Assembly (NCBI GenBank): GCA_965206395.1
Contig: CBDBJK010000034.1
Span: forward strand, 124,001 to 188,000
Direction of reading: 5' to 3'
Length of the DNA stretch: 64,000 nt
DNA from: CBDBJK01 sp965206395
Lineage (GTDB): Bacteria > Chloroflexota > Dehalococcoidia > Lucifugimonadales > CATOSD01
Positions within the stretch are counted from its first letter, which is position 1, and the number at the start of each line of letters is the position of its first letter. Positions 43,695 to 52,787 of the stretch are shown here, piece by piece. The notes under the pieces are model-generated. The model did no database searches. It saw only the letters and a list, made by a program, of their open reading frames with translations, and was not told the origin of the DNA. The position numbers and the translations under genes were made by a program.

Positions 43695-44825
43695 ATGAGT
43701 AATAGCAAAAACCGCAAGCTGATCGTTACCCAGCTCTCAGGCGGAAATGACTACCTGAACTGCGTGGTTCCCTATAATGATCCACGCTATGTGGACAACC
43801 GCCCCAATGTCCGCATAACCGAGGATAAGGTAATTCCTCTAGACAATGGTTATGGCTTGAATCCTGGCATGAAACCAATCAAAGAGCTTTACGAGCAGGG
43901 TAAAGTGGCTATTATCCACGGGGTCGGATATCCAGAGCCTAATCGGTCTCACTTTCGCTCAATGGATATCTGGCACACCGCGGAGCCTAATAAATTGGGT
44001 GCTGAAGGTTGGCTCGGTAACGCGATAAATCAGATGTATCCTAATGGCGACAACGTCGTGGCGGCGGTCAACTTCGGTGCGGGTTTACCAAGGGCGCTTG
44101 TGTCGAAAGGAGCGCCGGTAGCCTCCGTAACCAATCTTGAGAACTATGGCCTGATGAACCACATGGCCCTCGAAGACCAACGCAGCGCAGCCCTGGAAGT
44201 GTTCAAGAACATGTACTCCCAGGCCATTGGCACTGGCCCAGTTATGGACTTCCTTAGCCAGACCGGACTCAACGCTTTAAGTGGAGCAGACATTCTAAAT
44301 ACTGTGTTAGGAAAGTACTCCTCAAGCATTGAATATGCCACCAACTCCTTTGCCAAGAGTATGAAGGGAGCTGCGCAGGTTCTTCAGGCCGATATCGGAA
44401 CTCGAATCTGCTACACTCAGCACGGCACCTTCGATGCCCACACGAACGGCCTGGCTCTTCAAGAGGCTTTGCTAAGGGACGTGTCCGGCGGCGTTTACGA
44501 CTTCTACACTGACATGAAAGAGCACAACCAGAGCGACGATGTGCTCATCTTCATGTTCTCCGAGTTTGGGCGAAGACTAAAGGACAACGGCAACGGCACT
44601 GACCACGGATCGGGTGGTGTTGCCTTCCTTGTTGGCGACTCTGTTCAGGGGGGGCATTATGGCGAATACCCCTCAATGGACGCGGACAAGCTATTGGAGG
44701 GTGATCTGGAATTCAACCTGGACTTCCGTAGCCTATACACCGAAATACTCGAAGACTGGCTGGAGATCGACGCAAGGCCCGTCGTCAAAGGCGAATACGA
44801 AAGAGTTGGCTTCCTGAAGAACTAG
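43695..44825 (+). CDS. DUF1501 domain-containing protein
   Basis: 376 residues from ATG 43695, after GGAGAGGG; longer frames overlap the NHL gene and are not supported. Core blocks: VTQLSGGNDYLNCVVPYNDPRY, GVGYPEPNRSHFRSMDIWHTAEP, IGTRICYTQHGTFDAHTNG, and FMFSEFGRRLKDNGNGTDHGSGG with the His/Asp residues of an alkaline-phosphatase/sulfatase-like metal site. Enzyme activity has not been assigned. Unlike many members it shows no Tat signal at the N-terminus. Confidence 0.92.
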   Translation: MSNSKNRKLIVTQLSGGNDYLNCVVPYNDPRYVDNRPNVRITEDKVIPLDNGYGLNPGMKPIKELYEQGKVAIIHGVGYPEPNRSHFRSMDIWHTAEPNKLGAEGWLGNAINQMYPNGDNVVAAVNFGAGLPRALVSKGAPVASVTNLENYGLMNHMALEDQRSAALEVFKNMYSQAIGTGPVMDFLSQTGLNALSGADILNTVLGKYSSSIEYATNSFAKSMKGAAQVLQADIGTRICYTQHGTFDAHTNGLALQEALLRDVSGGVYDFYTDMKEHNQSDDVLIFMFSEFGRRLKDNGNGTDHGSGGVAFLVGDSVQGGHYGEYPSMDADKLLEGDLEFNLDFRSLYTEILEDWLEIDARPVVKGEYERVGFLKN

Positions 44826-45207
44826 GTGGATTGGGCGTCAAATCGACAATTTGTAGCCAATGCTGAATCGAATACCAGGCACTGTGCAGTAGAAAAGAGG
44901 CGTCTGTTTGAAGTCAGGACTCGCATCTCGACTATAGGGCGAAAAAGGCACGGATACATTGGGATATGAGAAGGAACTAACCTCCTTCCAGGCAAAGACT
45001 GAGAGCTTGGAAGGAGGTCTCTGCGGAACACTTTCAAATCGCCCCAGCGATAATCTACCCTTCTATCGCCATTATGCTTGATATGCCGTTCATTGGCAGA
45101 TTCGCGTTAACTGCTCCTGGGAGCGTAGTTCCTGTGGTCAGCTACTGCTCTCTTTAGCCTGGTGTTCTCTGGCTCTAGTTGCTTGAGTATCATTGCTTGG
45201 TCTACCC
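44826..45207. other. Intergenic region with one inverted repeat
   Basis: 382 bp between convergent genes. An 11-bp inverted pair ACCTCCTTCCA (44980-44990) and TGGAAGGAGGT (45008-45018), with a 17-nt loop and no T-run, could end the DUF1501 operon. Nothing else is recognised. Confidence 0.45.
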
Positions 45208-45594
45208 TTAAGCCTCCGTACTCCCGGCGTCATCGGGAACTTCGAGAATTTTGTGTAGGTCCCTGGAGAATTCCCCTTTGCTTACAACCTGGCTGCAGCC
45301 CAGTTCTCTGGCCTTGGCCATGCCGGCTTCGTCGCTGTGTGGCCCGAAGGCCACAACTCTCACTTCGGAATTATGTTGATTTCTCAAACCCTCAATTACT
45401 TTGGGCCAGATCGTGTCGTTGCCTTCCAGGTCAACCAGTACTAGCACAGGCTCCGCTTCCTTGAACATGTCCCAGAAATCCTGTTCGGTGCGGGCCTGCG
45501 TTACCTTATAGCCATGTGGACTGGCGGCGTTCTGGATTCTCGGCAGAAAGAACAGATTCTGTCCCACAACCAGGACCAATTTTTCATCAGGCAT
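45208..45594 (-). CDS. Receiver-domain-like protein
   Basis: 128 residues with the length and strand pattern of a lone CheY-like receiver: KLVLVVGQNLFFLPRI (no acidic pair in the first loop), VLVLVDLEGNDTIWPKVIEGLR (Asp at the phospho-site position), VRVVAFGPHSDE and SQVVSKGEF (Lys). The missing acidic pair suggests a degenerate, perhaps phosphorylation-independent receiver. GGAGGT ribosome site. No kinase is adjacent. It lies 95 bp downstream of the LLM monooxygenase. Confidence 0.65.
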   Translation of the reverse strand: MPDEKLVLVVGQNLFFLPRIQNAASPHGYKVTQARTEQDFWDMFKEAEPVLVLVDLEGNDTIWPKVIEGLRNQHNSEVRVVAFGPHSDEAGMAKARELGCSQVVSKGEFSRDLHKILEVPDDAGSTEA

Positions 45595-45689
45595 AAGTCC
45601 ATCTACCTCCGTGCAAAGTGATATCCCTCTGAAGGGCGCTAACCATTGGGAATCGGGCGGGCGAATTGTTTGCCTCGCCGCCGTCTGAT

Positions 45690-46937
45690 TCAGCCTTCTT
45701 GCTGAGTATTTGAAACACCCGGTGTGAGACGACGTCCACCCCTGATTACCGGATTGCCCCGTGCTTCGTCTTCTTCCATCGCGGCGGCTGCTCGTTCGTT
45801 TTCACGGATTTTGCTAACAACAGCGTCGCCGGCCCGCTCCCATGTGTCGCGATTGTCGATGACGAACTTGTTCGACTCGCGATAGTCGCCCAGGAGACCA
45901 TTGACTTCGGGAAGCACGTAACGCGCAACCATGTCCCAACTCCGTAGCGTGTCTTCACGATTCGCCCAATCGTGGACGAAACCGATCACACAGCCGAAGC
46001 CGCCTGTTAGCTCCATCATCTCGCGTATCCTTGCGACCAGGTCTTCGGGGGTGCCAATGACTGCAGTGCTCGCGTCAGAGAAAGCAACACCGTCTACCGC
46101 TTCGTCTGGAGACTTGTAGATCACGCCATTGCCGCCCGCGAGCGTGCCAACAGAGTATTCGTTGTTGTGCCGCATCAGGCCGTCCCGCGCCTGTTCTCGA
46201 GCCTTTTCCCGTGTTTCAGCTATGTGCCAGTTGAGCACGATTCGCCAGTTCTTGCGGTCAACTGTTTTGCCATGCTTTGCTGCCGACTCCTCTGCGAAGC
46301 TCCACTGCAGCGGCAACGCTCTGATGCCATCCCTGGACAGTGATCCTATCGACAACACGCCAGTTTCGTGCTTGCCCGCCAATGTCATCCCAGAAGGGCT
46401 GACAATAGAAGCGACGGCAAACTCCATGTTCTTCTGAAATGGCTTTAGCTGCAATTTTGCGTCTCGCAGAGTAAACCACTCGGATTCGTAACTGAACCGC
46501 TCGTCTTCCTCGAACAGGCGGCGGATGATGCCCATCGCCTCATCCTGTCTGTCGCGCAGGAGCATCGGGTCAATACCCATGGTATGCGCATCGGATGGCA
46601 GCGCCCCGGGACCGGAACCAAAGATCACTCGGCCTCGAGACTGGTGATCGAGCTGGACGATTCGCTGAGCGACCATGAATGGGTGGTGGTAGGGCAATGA
46701 GATCACACCGGTGCCAAGCATGATTCGGTTGGTACGCTCGGCAACAGCAGCCAGGAAGAGTTCAGGCGATGCTATGACCTCCCAACCGGTGGAGTGATGC
46801 TCTCCGCACCAGAATTCGTCGTAACCCAAGCGTTCGAGATGTTCCACGAACTCCAGGTCGCTCTGTATTTGCAACGTCGGGTTCTCGCCGATTGGATGGT
46901 GTGGTGCGAGGAACGCACCGAAACGCAGATCAGCCAT
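45690..46937 (-). CDS. LLM class flavin-dependent oxidoreductase
   Basis: 415 residues, the longest of the four in the window. Family blocks: LGYDEFWCGEHHSTGWE, NRIMLGTGVISLPYHHPFMVAQRI, GRVIFGSGPGALPSDAHTMGI and the C-terminal VARIREMMELTGGFGCVIGFVHDWAN. The EHHS and GSGPGALP motifs place it near limonene or alkanal monooxygenase-like members. The C-terminal extension of ~40 residues is charged and probably disordered. AAGGAGAG ribosome site. It stands alone. Confidence 0.88.
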   Translation of the reverse strand: MADLRFGAFLAPHHPIGENPTLQIQSDLEFVEHLERLGYDEFWCGEHHSTGWEVIASPELFLAAVAERTNRIMLGTGVISLPYHHPFMVAQRIVQLDHQSRGRVIFGSGPGALPSDAHTMGIDPMLLRDRQDEAMGIIRRLFEEDERFSYESEWFTLRDAKLQLKPFQKNMEFAVASIVSPSGMTLAGKHETGVLSIGSLSRDGIRALPLQWSFAEESAAKHGKTVDRKNWRIVLNWHIAETREKAREQARDGLMRHNNEYSVGTLAGGNGVIYKSPDEAVDGVAFSDASTAVIGTPEDLVARIREMMELTGGFGCVIGFVHDWANREDTLRSWDMVARYVLPEVNGLLGDYRESNKFVIDNRDTWERAGDAVVSKIRENERAAAAMEEDEARGNPVIRGGRRLTPGVSNTQQEG

Positions 46938-47713
46938 GCTCTCTCCTTTTATATTCGTTGATATCGGTGAGACCTAGTTTAGTCTATTATGTGACCACAT
47001 AGCGAGTCCATGGCGCAAATGCTCAGATCGATCGCCCAATCTTTGCCCATGATGTTCTGTATGGGGGACGAAGTGACGTCACCGTCTGCATGAGGGTAAC
47101 ACGGCCCCAGAATTCGGGGTGTAGAACGCCAGCGAAAGTGGAAAAAAATTCTGAACGCAGAGGACCTTAACGTTGCCTGCACGCGATAACGCTAGAGTGA
47201 GCACTACCGCGTGCAGCGAAAGGTTTACCGCGATCGTTCGGGACACTCAAGATGTCATTTGAAAGGTATATGATTGGGTGCAACTCGCAGACCAAAAGGA
47301 TACTTAAGGGCTACATCGATAGTCAGGTCAAACTAGAGCGATGAAGTAGACCCAATAGTTGATTGGCTGTTGAGTCGGAACGGGTGTTGGCCCTTGGAAG
47401 CCCTTCAGATAGGCGTTTAAGCCACAAATCAAGAGGCGACGGTATCAGGTGTGTTGCCGAGGGAATTGCCTAAAATGCTTACCATATGGCCACAAGGTGC
47501 CTCTGAAACGCTCTTAACCTCCAGTGTTGACGTGGCAATAAATGAGAACAATACCCTGAGCGCCGCATTAGCAATTCGTGGGCATCCCGACTATAATGCC
47601 TCTATTCTACTCCACCCGGATCCAAGATAATGGTACAGACGTCCAACAAGCTGCTGAGTACTAAACTATACATTCCCAGAGTTCGCTCGAATCTTATTCT
47701 ACGCCCTAGACTA
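46938..47713. other. Long intergenic region without recognised gene
   Basis: 776 bp upstream of the LLM gene and up to IS630 copy B. I see a 9-bp inverted pair CTGCACGCG (47177-47185) and CGCGTGCAG (47208-47216) but no gene, RNA or repeat shared with the rest of the window. It may be decayed sequence. Confidence 0.45.
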
Positions 47714-48585
47714 GTGGTCCAACATCATTGAAATGAATACCATGATAGTCATTGTTCCTCTTGGGGGTTCAATCGTAACGTTGAACCGAGGAGGAACCAT
47801 GATGTCTACCAAGAAGTACCGTATCAGACTGACTACCGACGAACAACAGGAACTCAACGCCTTGGTCTCACGCGGTCGGGCTGCGGCGTACAAACAGACC
47901 CATGCGCGCATTCTGCTGATGAGCGATGAGTCACGCTCGGACGGGGGAATGAAGGACGCGGACATCACCAGCGCGCTCGGTGTGGGACAGTCAACGGTCG
48001 AGCGAATACGCAAGCGCTGTGTGGAGGAGGGGGTCGAGTCTGCGCTGAATCGCAAAAAGCAACTGCGTCGGCGTCAAAAGAGACTGGACGGCGAAGGTGA
48101 AGCACGGTTGATAGCGATGGCCTGCGGGGAACCGCCGGAGGGGCGTGCCAGTTGGACCCTGAAGCTGTTGGCTGACCAGTTGGTCGAGTGTGAGATAGTC
48201 GGGACCATTAGCACCGAGACGGTTCGCCAGGCGCTTAAAAAAAAACGAACTGAAGCCGTGGCTGAAGCAGAGTTGGTGCATCCCGCCCGGTCAGAGCGCG
48301 GAGTTTGTGTGCGCGATGGAAGACGTGATGGAAGACGTACTGGAGGTCTACCAACGGCCGTACGATGGGAATGAGGTTCTGGTGTGCATGGATGAGACGA
48401 GCAAACAGCAAGACAAGGAGACGCGAGTGCCGCGTCCCGCAGCGCCCGGCTTATCGGCGGCATACGACTACGAATACGAGCGCAATGGAGTGAGCAGCCT
48501 GTTCATGCTGTTTGCACCGTTGGACGGATGGCGCCGAGTCGAGGTCAGAGAGCGTCGCACGAAGGTGGACTGGGCGCATGTGATA

Positions 48586-49478
48586 TAGTCAATCCACTTT
48601 ATAACCATATGGTATGATCAACGACATTATGACTTACAGCATGGACTTGAGGAAAAGAGTGGTTGGCTTTGTAAACGAAGGTGGAAGCAAGACGAAGGCA
48701 TCACGTCGCTTTGAGGTCAGCCTGTGGTGCGTCAACGACTGGTGTAAGCGTGAAGACCTCGCACCAAAAGTTCAATCACTGAGGCATCGCAAGATAGACA
48801 AAGAGGCGTTGCGTCGGCACGTACGACTTTATCCTGATGCTTTACTGAGAGAGCGTGCTGAAGTATTCGGGGTGCATATCAACGCTGTGTGGTCAATGAT
48901 GCGTAAGATGGAGTTGACGCACAAAAAAAGCGATGCGCTACAGCGAGAGAAACCATGAAAAGCGTATCGAGTATCTGAGGACACTGCGCCAGGTTGTCAA
49001 GGACAAAGGAAGTGAGCACATAGTGTATCTGGATGAGAGTGGATTTGAGCGCACAACTCACAGAGCGCATGGTTGGGGTCTTCGGGGGAAGAAGGTATAC
49101 GGTGAACGCAGTGGCAAAAGGCGTCCTCGCACCAGCCTGATCTCTGCCAAACAGGGCAAAAGGCTGCTCGCTCCTATCCTGTTCGAAGGCAGCATCAACG
49201 CTACCTTGTTCAACTACTGGCTCCAGAGCCACTTGTTCAAAGAACTGGCCCAAAGCTCAACGTTAATCATGGACAATGCAACCTTTCACAAGACCGCTGC
49301 AACAAGGCAAATTATTGAGCAAGCTGGACACACTCTCCTCTTTCTGCCGCCGTACTCGCCAGACTTCAATCCAATCGAACAGGACTTTGCAATCATGAAA
49401 AGACGAAGGCAGTTTCTTCCTGCCGACACCACAATCGACGAAGTCGTGAGATCGTATGTATATTATCTGGAATGACTA
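48586..49478 (+). mobile_element. Second, unrelated IS630/mariner-type element nested in copy B
   Basis: 893 bp with inverted ends TAGTCAATCCA and TAGTCATTCCA (one mismatch), inserted at a TA (48584-48585 and 49479-49480) inside ORF2 of copy B. The host sequence GTGATAAAGAAAC is restored when it is removed. Only one copy is in this window. Confidence 0.92.
48614..49475 (+). CDS. IS630-family transposase of the nested element (two frames)
   Basis: ORF1 (48614-48958, 114 aa) has a helix-turn-helix (MDLRKRVVGFVNEGGSKTKASRRFEVSLWCVNDW). ORF2 (48933-49475) has the DDE domain: HIVYLDESGFER, TLIMDNATFHKT and FLPPYSPDFNPIEQDFAIMKRR. The frames meet at an A7 run (48923-48929); skipping one base there joins them into a ~285-residue transposase. 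All catalytic residues are intact. Confidence 0.88.
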
Positions 49479-49860
49479 TAAAGAAACTGGTCGACGAGGA
49501 CTACCCTGACAGAGACCGGATCGTGCTGGTAATGGACAATCTCAACACTCACAAGCTGTCCTCGCTATACGAGGCATTCGAGCCTGCTGAGGCGAGGCGT
49601 ATAGCTGAGCGACTGGAGATACACTACACTCCCAAACACGGGAGTTGGTTGAATATGGCGGAGATAGAGATCGGTGTGCTGGCTCGACAGTGCCTGGACC
49701 GACGGATTGCCAATCAAGACATCCTGCGCGGCGAGGTCAATGCTTGGCAGAATCAACGCAACCGGGATGTGATACGAGTGGATTGGCGCTTCACTACCGA
49801 GGATGCGCGCATCAAGCTAAAGTCACTCTACCCATCAATACGAAAACGTTGAACCACTAG

Positions 49861-51334
49861 GAGCCTGTCTGGGTAATTACTAATGGGAGTTGGGGCGTGA
49901 GGGATAAGTAGTTGCTTCCGTGGGGGCCTCCTGGTCAGCGGGCGTCAAAGATAGTCTCTTATGCCACCATCCGACTCCCTGGCTTGGGGTGGCTGTTCAG
50001 GGCAGAGAAGAGCTTGAGCAGGTTGTGTCCAGCGCAGATTAGCTTCCACTCCAACTTCACCTTCGCTAATCCTCGGAGCAGAAACTGCCGGAAGCCCCGA
50101 GCCTGTTTGATCTGCCCGAACACCGGCTCTACCGTCTCCATCCTCAGGGCGTAACGCTGCCGACCCCGCTGGGTTCGCAGCTTCCTTCGCGTCCGGTCCG
50201 CCGGCGACAGATGCCTGGGAATACGACCTCGAGGTGCCGACGGTATCACCGTTCCATGCCGGGTCTTATCCGGTGGGATGAAGGGGTCTACTCCTAAAGC
50301 GTAGAGTTCCGCTACCGCTTGGGCCGAGTAGTAGCCAGCATCGGCCGATGCTTCTCTGGGTAGAGTGCCAGTGTTGTTCTCTGTCTGCTGCACCAGGGGT
50401 AGGGCCCAGCCCTGGTCGGGGGGCTGGTTGGTGACATCGGCCGCCACAATCACCTGATGGGCGCTGTCCACCGCCGCCTGACAGTTGTAAGATTGGCTGA
50501 ACTCCTTACCCCCAGGGCCTGGCATTATGCGAGAGTCCGGGTCGGTGAAGTTCCGCTGGGCCTTATCCTCCGGGGCTTCCTTCCCCTGGGCTTGGGCCTC
50601 CGCTTCCAGGGCCTCCTGGGCCTCTCTAATCTTCTTCAGCCGGCTTTCGCGAAAGGCCAGTTCCACGGGCAACTCATCCCCGCGCCGGTCCTTCCCGTAG
50701 CGCCGGTCCTCTTCTTCGTCCACCTCCTGAGCCCGCTTGAGTAGCTCCTCAACCTCTGCCTCCAGTCGTGCCCTTTTCTCTTTCATCTTGCCGTAGCTCA
50801 TGGCCTTATGCTTGGAGGCGTTGGCTTTCACCTTAGTCCCATCCAGGGAAACGTGCCCCAGCTTGGCCAGCCCGGCTTGGCGGCATAGCTCCAGCACCTT
50901 TAGAAAGAGACCTCCCAGCGCTACCAGGTGTTCCTTGCGGAAGTCGGAGATGGTGCGGAAGTCGGGCGTGTTGTTGGCCGCCAGCACACGGAAGGCAATG
51001 TCTTCATGGAGACGCTTCTCGATGCGCCGGGAGGAGGGTGCCCCAACACAGTAGGCGTAGACCAGCACCTTTACCATCATCACCGGATGGTAGGGAGGAT
51101 AGCCTCGCTCCTCTCCCTCATACCTGCTCAGGATTTCCTTCAAGTCCACCTGGTCCACCACATCGGAGATGAAGTAGGCCAGATGGTCCGCGGGTAGCCA
51201 CTCCTGAAGGGCCACCGGCATCAGCAGCATCTGATCTGGCTCATAGCGGCGAAAGGTCTTGCTCATCCCTGCCTCCTCAACCCAGCTTTGCCTCTATTTT
51301 AACCCTTACTGCCCCGCATTACTCGGACAGGCTG
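49861..51334 (-). mobile_element. IS1182-family insertion sequence
   Basis: 1474 bp with inverted ends GAGCCTGTCTGGGTAAT and CAGCCTGTCCGAGTAAT, flanked by CTAG on both sides (49857-49860 and 51335-51338). The left CTAG belongs to the right end of IS630 copy B, so this element landed exactly on the IS630 boundary. One intact transposase. Confidence 0.88.
49959..51266 (-). CDS. IS1182-family transposase
   Basis: 435 residues. N-terminal DUF772-like domain (LLMPVALQEWLPADHLAYFISDVVDQVDL, YPPYHPVMMVKVLVYAYCVG), Asp in HVSLDGTKVKANASKHKAMSY, a coiled-coil charged insert (~165-235), Asp in SADAGYYS, and Glu in RMETVEPVFGQIKQARGFRQF. GAGGAGG ribosome site. Complete and possibly active. Confidence 0.92.
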   Translation of the reverse strand: MSKTFRRYEPDQMLLMPVALQEWLPADHLAYFISDVVDQVDLKEILSRYEGEERGYPPYHPVMMVKVLVYAYCVGAPSSRRIEKRLHEDIAFRVLAANNTPDFRTISDFRKEHLVALGGLFLKVLELCRQAGLAKLGHVSLDGTKVKANASKHKAMSYGKMKEKRARLEAEVEELLKRAQEVDEEEDRRYGKDRRGDELPVELAFRESRLKKIREAQEALEAEAQAQGKEAPEDKAQRNFTDPDSRIMPGPGGKEFSQSYNCQAAVDSAHQVIVAADVTNQPPDQGWALPLVQQTENNTGTLPREASADAGYYSAQAVAELYALGVDPFIPPDKTRHGTVIPSAPRGRIPRHLSPADRTRRKLRTQRGRQRYALRMETVEPVFGQIKQARGFRQFLLRGLAKVKLEWKLICAGHNLLKLFSALNSHPKPGSRMVA

Positions 51335-51422
51335 CTAGGCCGCGAGGCTGATAATGAGTGCAAATGGATATTTGTTGACCAAGTGTATGCTATCCTAAAT
51401 AAAACACACCAAATGCGTTAAA

Positions 51423-51471
51423 GTCTAGGTGTTGTGGATATTCGTCATTCGAGTATTCACAACACCTAGAC
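51423..51471. repeat. 49-bp near-perfect palindrome
   Basis: GTCTAGGTGTTGTG (51423-51436) and CACAACACCTAGAC (51458-51471) are perfectly complementary, and pairing continues inward with two G-T wobbles to a 5-base loop, giving a 22-bp stem. There is no T-tract. It lies between IS1182 and the TPR lipoprotein; it could be a protein-binding palindrome or the remnant of a small element. Confidence 0.7.
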
Positions 51472-51498
51472 ATCATGCCAAAACGAGAATGATAGTAC

Positions 51499-52119
51499 GT
51501 GGTAGTTGGGTTAGAGTGTATATTGTCTAAGAATTTTCTTGTCATAGTTTTTAGCATCGTCGTATTAATCGCCGCTAGCGCATGCTCTTCGTCGCCTCCA
51601 CCGCCTACCCCAAGTCCGACGGATACACCGCTTCCGACTGCGACGCCTGTTCCATCACCAACCCCCATTCCTTTGCCTACGGCAACTCCCACACCAGAAC
51701 CAACGCCTGAACCAACTCCAGCTCAACAGTCCAGAGGGTTGTTCGAATACACGCGCGCCGTTTCGCTTCTGCAAGCAAACCTTTGGGAGGACGCGATTCC
51801 AGCGTTTGGGCTGGTGATTCGCATCCTTCCAGACTTCGCCCAGGGATATCATGGCAGAGGTGTGGCCTACTACAATGAGAGCTTGAAGGACGAAAACGAT
51901 AACCTGTTTGAACCAGCTCTGGAAGATCTGGATAAGGCCATAGAGCTTAAACCAGATTTTGCTGAAGCATACAAGGATAGGGCTCTTCTGCTCAGGGACA
52001 TGGGTGACAACGAAAAAGCCCTCTCCGACATGGAAAAGGCTGTCTCGTTCTACGACCCTTTGCGCCAGCCCAATGCATTGGCCGCGGCAAGAATTCTTCT
52101 GGACGAGTTTCGGCAGTAG
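51499..52119 (+). CDS. TPR lipoprotein with Pro/Thr-rich linker
   Basis: 206 residues as drawn from GTG 51499; a TTG at 51523 (protein starting SKNFLVIVFS) would give a more typical lipoprotein signal. The hydrophobic core ends in a lipobox with Cys29 (IAASAC). Then a ~45-residue Pro/Thr linker with PTP repeats, followed by two to three TPR units (AIPAFGLVIRILPDFAQGYHGRGVAYYN; ALEDLDKAIELKPDFAEAYKDRALLLRD; ALSDMEKAVSFYDP). An outward-facing protein-interaction module on a spacer. No enzymatic domain. Confidence 0.8.
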   Translation: MVVGLECILSKNFLVIVFSIVVLIAASACSSSPPPPTPSPTDTPLPTATPVPSPTPIPLPTATPTPEPTPEPTPAQQSRGLFEYTRAVSLLQANLWEDAIPAFGLVIRILPDFAQGYHGRGVAYYNESLKDENDNLFEPALEDLDKAIELKPDFAEAYKDRALLLRDMGDNEKALSDMEKAVSFYDPLRQPNALAAARILLDEFRQ

Positions 52120-52148
52120 CCAACTCTGCGTGAAGACGACGTAAGCTC

Positions 52149-52244
52149 CCTTCTCCCCTGGTGGGAGAAGGCCAGGATGAGGGGGAAGGTATGTTCGCTG
52201 AGACGCTTCACCCTCACCTTAGTCCTCTCCCGTCAAGGGAGAGG
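52149..52244. repeat. REP-like palindromic repeat, second copy
   Basis: Two hairpins, CCTTCTCCC/GGGAGAAGG (52149-52171) and CCTCTCCC/GGGAGAGG (52224-52244), with the shared string TTCACCCTCACCTTAGTCC before the second. Same components as 12061-12144. It lies between convergent genes and may serve as a bidirectional terminator. Confidence 0.75.
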
Positions 52245-52272
52245 AGAATACACCCTGCCTGTAGATATTGGG

Positions 52273-52656
52273 TTACTCTCGCTCCACAAGCTGGAACAGG
52301 ACGCCGTGCGACTCCTTTGGGTGTATGAACGGGCCGCCCGGTCCTTCGATGATCTGCACTCCATTTGCTTTAAGGTCAGCCGCAGCCTGTTCGCGGTTGT
52401 CAACCGCAATAGCGATGAGGTAGACTCCCTCACCTCGACGACCCAACGTTCGGCCTACGGGGGTCTCCGGTCCCAGTGGTTCGACCAGTTCGAGGAACCG
52501 ACCGCTCTCATCTAATGGCAATATAGCCTGGCGAAGACCCAACTCAGGAACCTCTCTGTCCGTGACCTCGGCCTTCAGACCCAGCTTCTCGTAATCTTTT
52601 ACCGATTGCTGTAGGTCGTTTACTGCTATCACAACGTGGTCTACCCATTTGAACAT
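52273..52656 (-). CDS. VOC family protein (glyoxalase/methylmalonyl-CoA epimerase-like)
   Basis: 127 residues, two babbab modules: FKWVDHVVIAVNDLQQSVKDYEKLGL and GEGVYLIAIAVDNREQAAADLKANGVQIIEGPGG...GVLFQLVERE. Metal ligands are visible as the first-strand His (DHVVIAV), Glu (FLELVEP), and the last-strand Gln, while the central His is replaced, so metal binding is not certain. The pattern with LELVEPLG resembles methylmalonyl-CoA epimerase. GAAGGAG ribosome site. No partner gene is adjacent. Confidence 0.8.
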   Translation of the reverse strand: MFKWVDHVVIAVNDLQQSVKDYEKLGLKAEVTDREVPELGLRQAILPLDESGRFLELVEPLGPETPVGRTLGRRGEGVYLIAIAVDNREQAAADLKANGVQIIEGPGGPFIHPKESHGVLFQLVERE

Positions 52657-52787
52657 GCTTAACTCCTTCGCAAAGATTCGTCTAATCCGTCAACAGTTTA
52701 AGCCGCAAATCTGGCTTTACAAAGCATCTTACTGCGGTGGTCTAAGAGTGACAACCTATGTGGTCAAGAGCTTGCATTACGCTGGTA

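Larger units (their letters stand above)
47799..49852 (+). pseudogene. IS630-family transposase (copy B, disrupted by nested IS)
   Basis: ORF1 begins at ATG 47799 and reaches the nine-A run at 48237-48245. ORF2 (DDE domain) continues in another frame, is broken at 48585 by the nested element, and resumes at 49481 with KKLVDEDYPDRDRIVLVMDNLNTH to the stop at 49852. Without the insertion the ORF2 frame would be intact. Confidence 0.88.
47714..49857 (+). mobile_element. IS630-family insertion sequence, copy B, with nested element
   Basis: Ends GTGGTCCAACA and, inverted, GTGGTTCAACG, each in a CTAG with TA duplicated (47712-47713, 49858-49859). Total 2144 bp; removing the nested 893-bp element and its TA duplication leaves 1249 bp, the same as copy C. 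Inverted relative to copies A and C. Its right CTAG is also the target of the IS1182 element. Confidence 0.92.

Noticed and set aside
46979..47182. 67-residue minus-strand frame upstream of the LLM gene.
   Set aside because: No ribosome site or recognisable sequence; left as part of the intergenic region.
51390..51692. Minus-strand frame rich in Gly-Val repeats.
   Set aside because: It is the antisense of the Pro/Thr-rich linker of the TPR lipoprotein.
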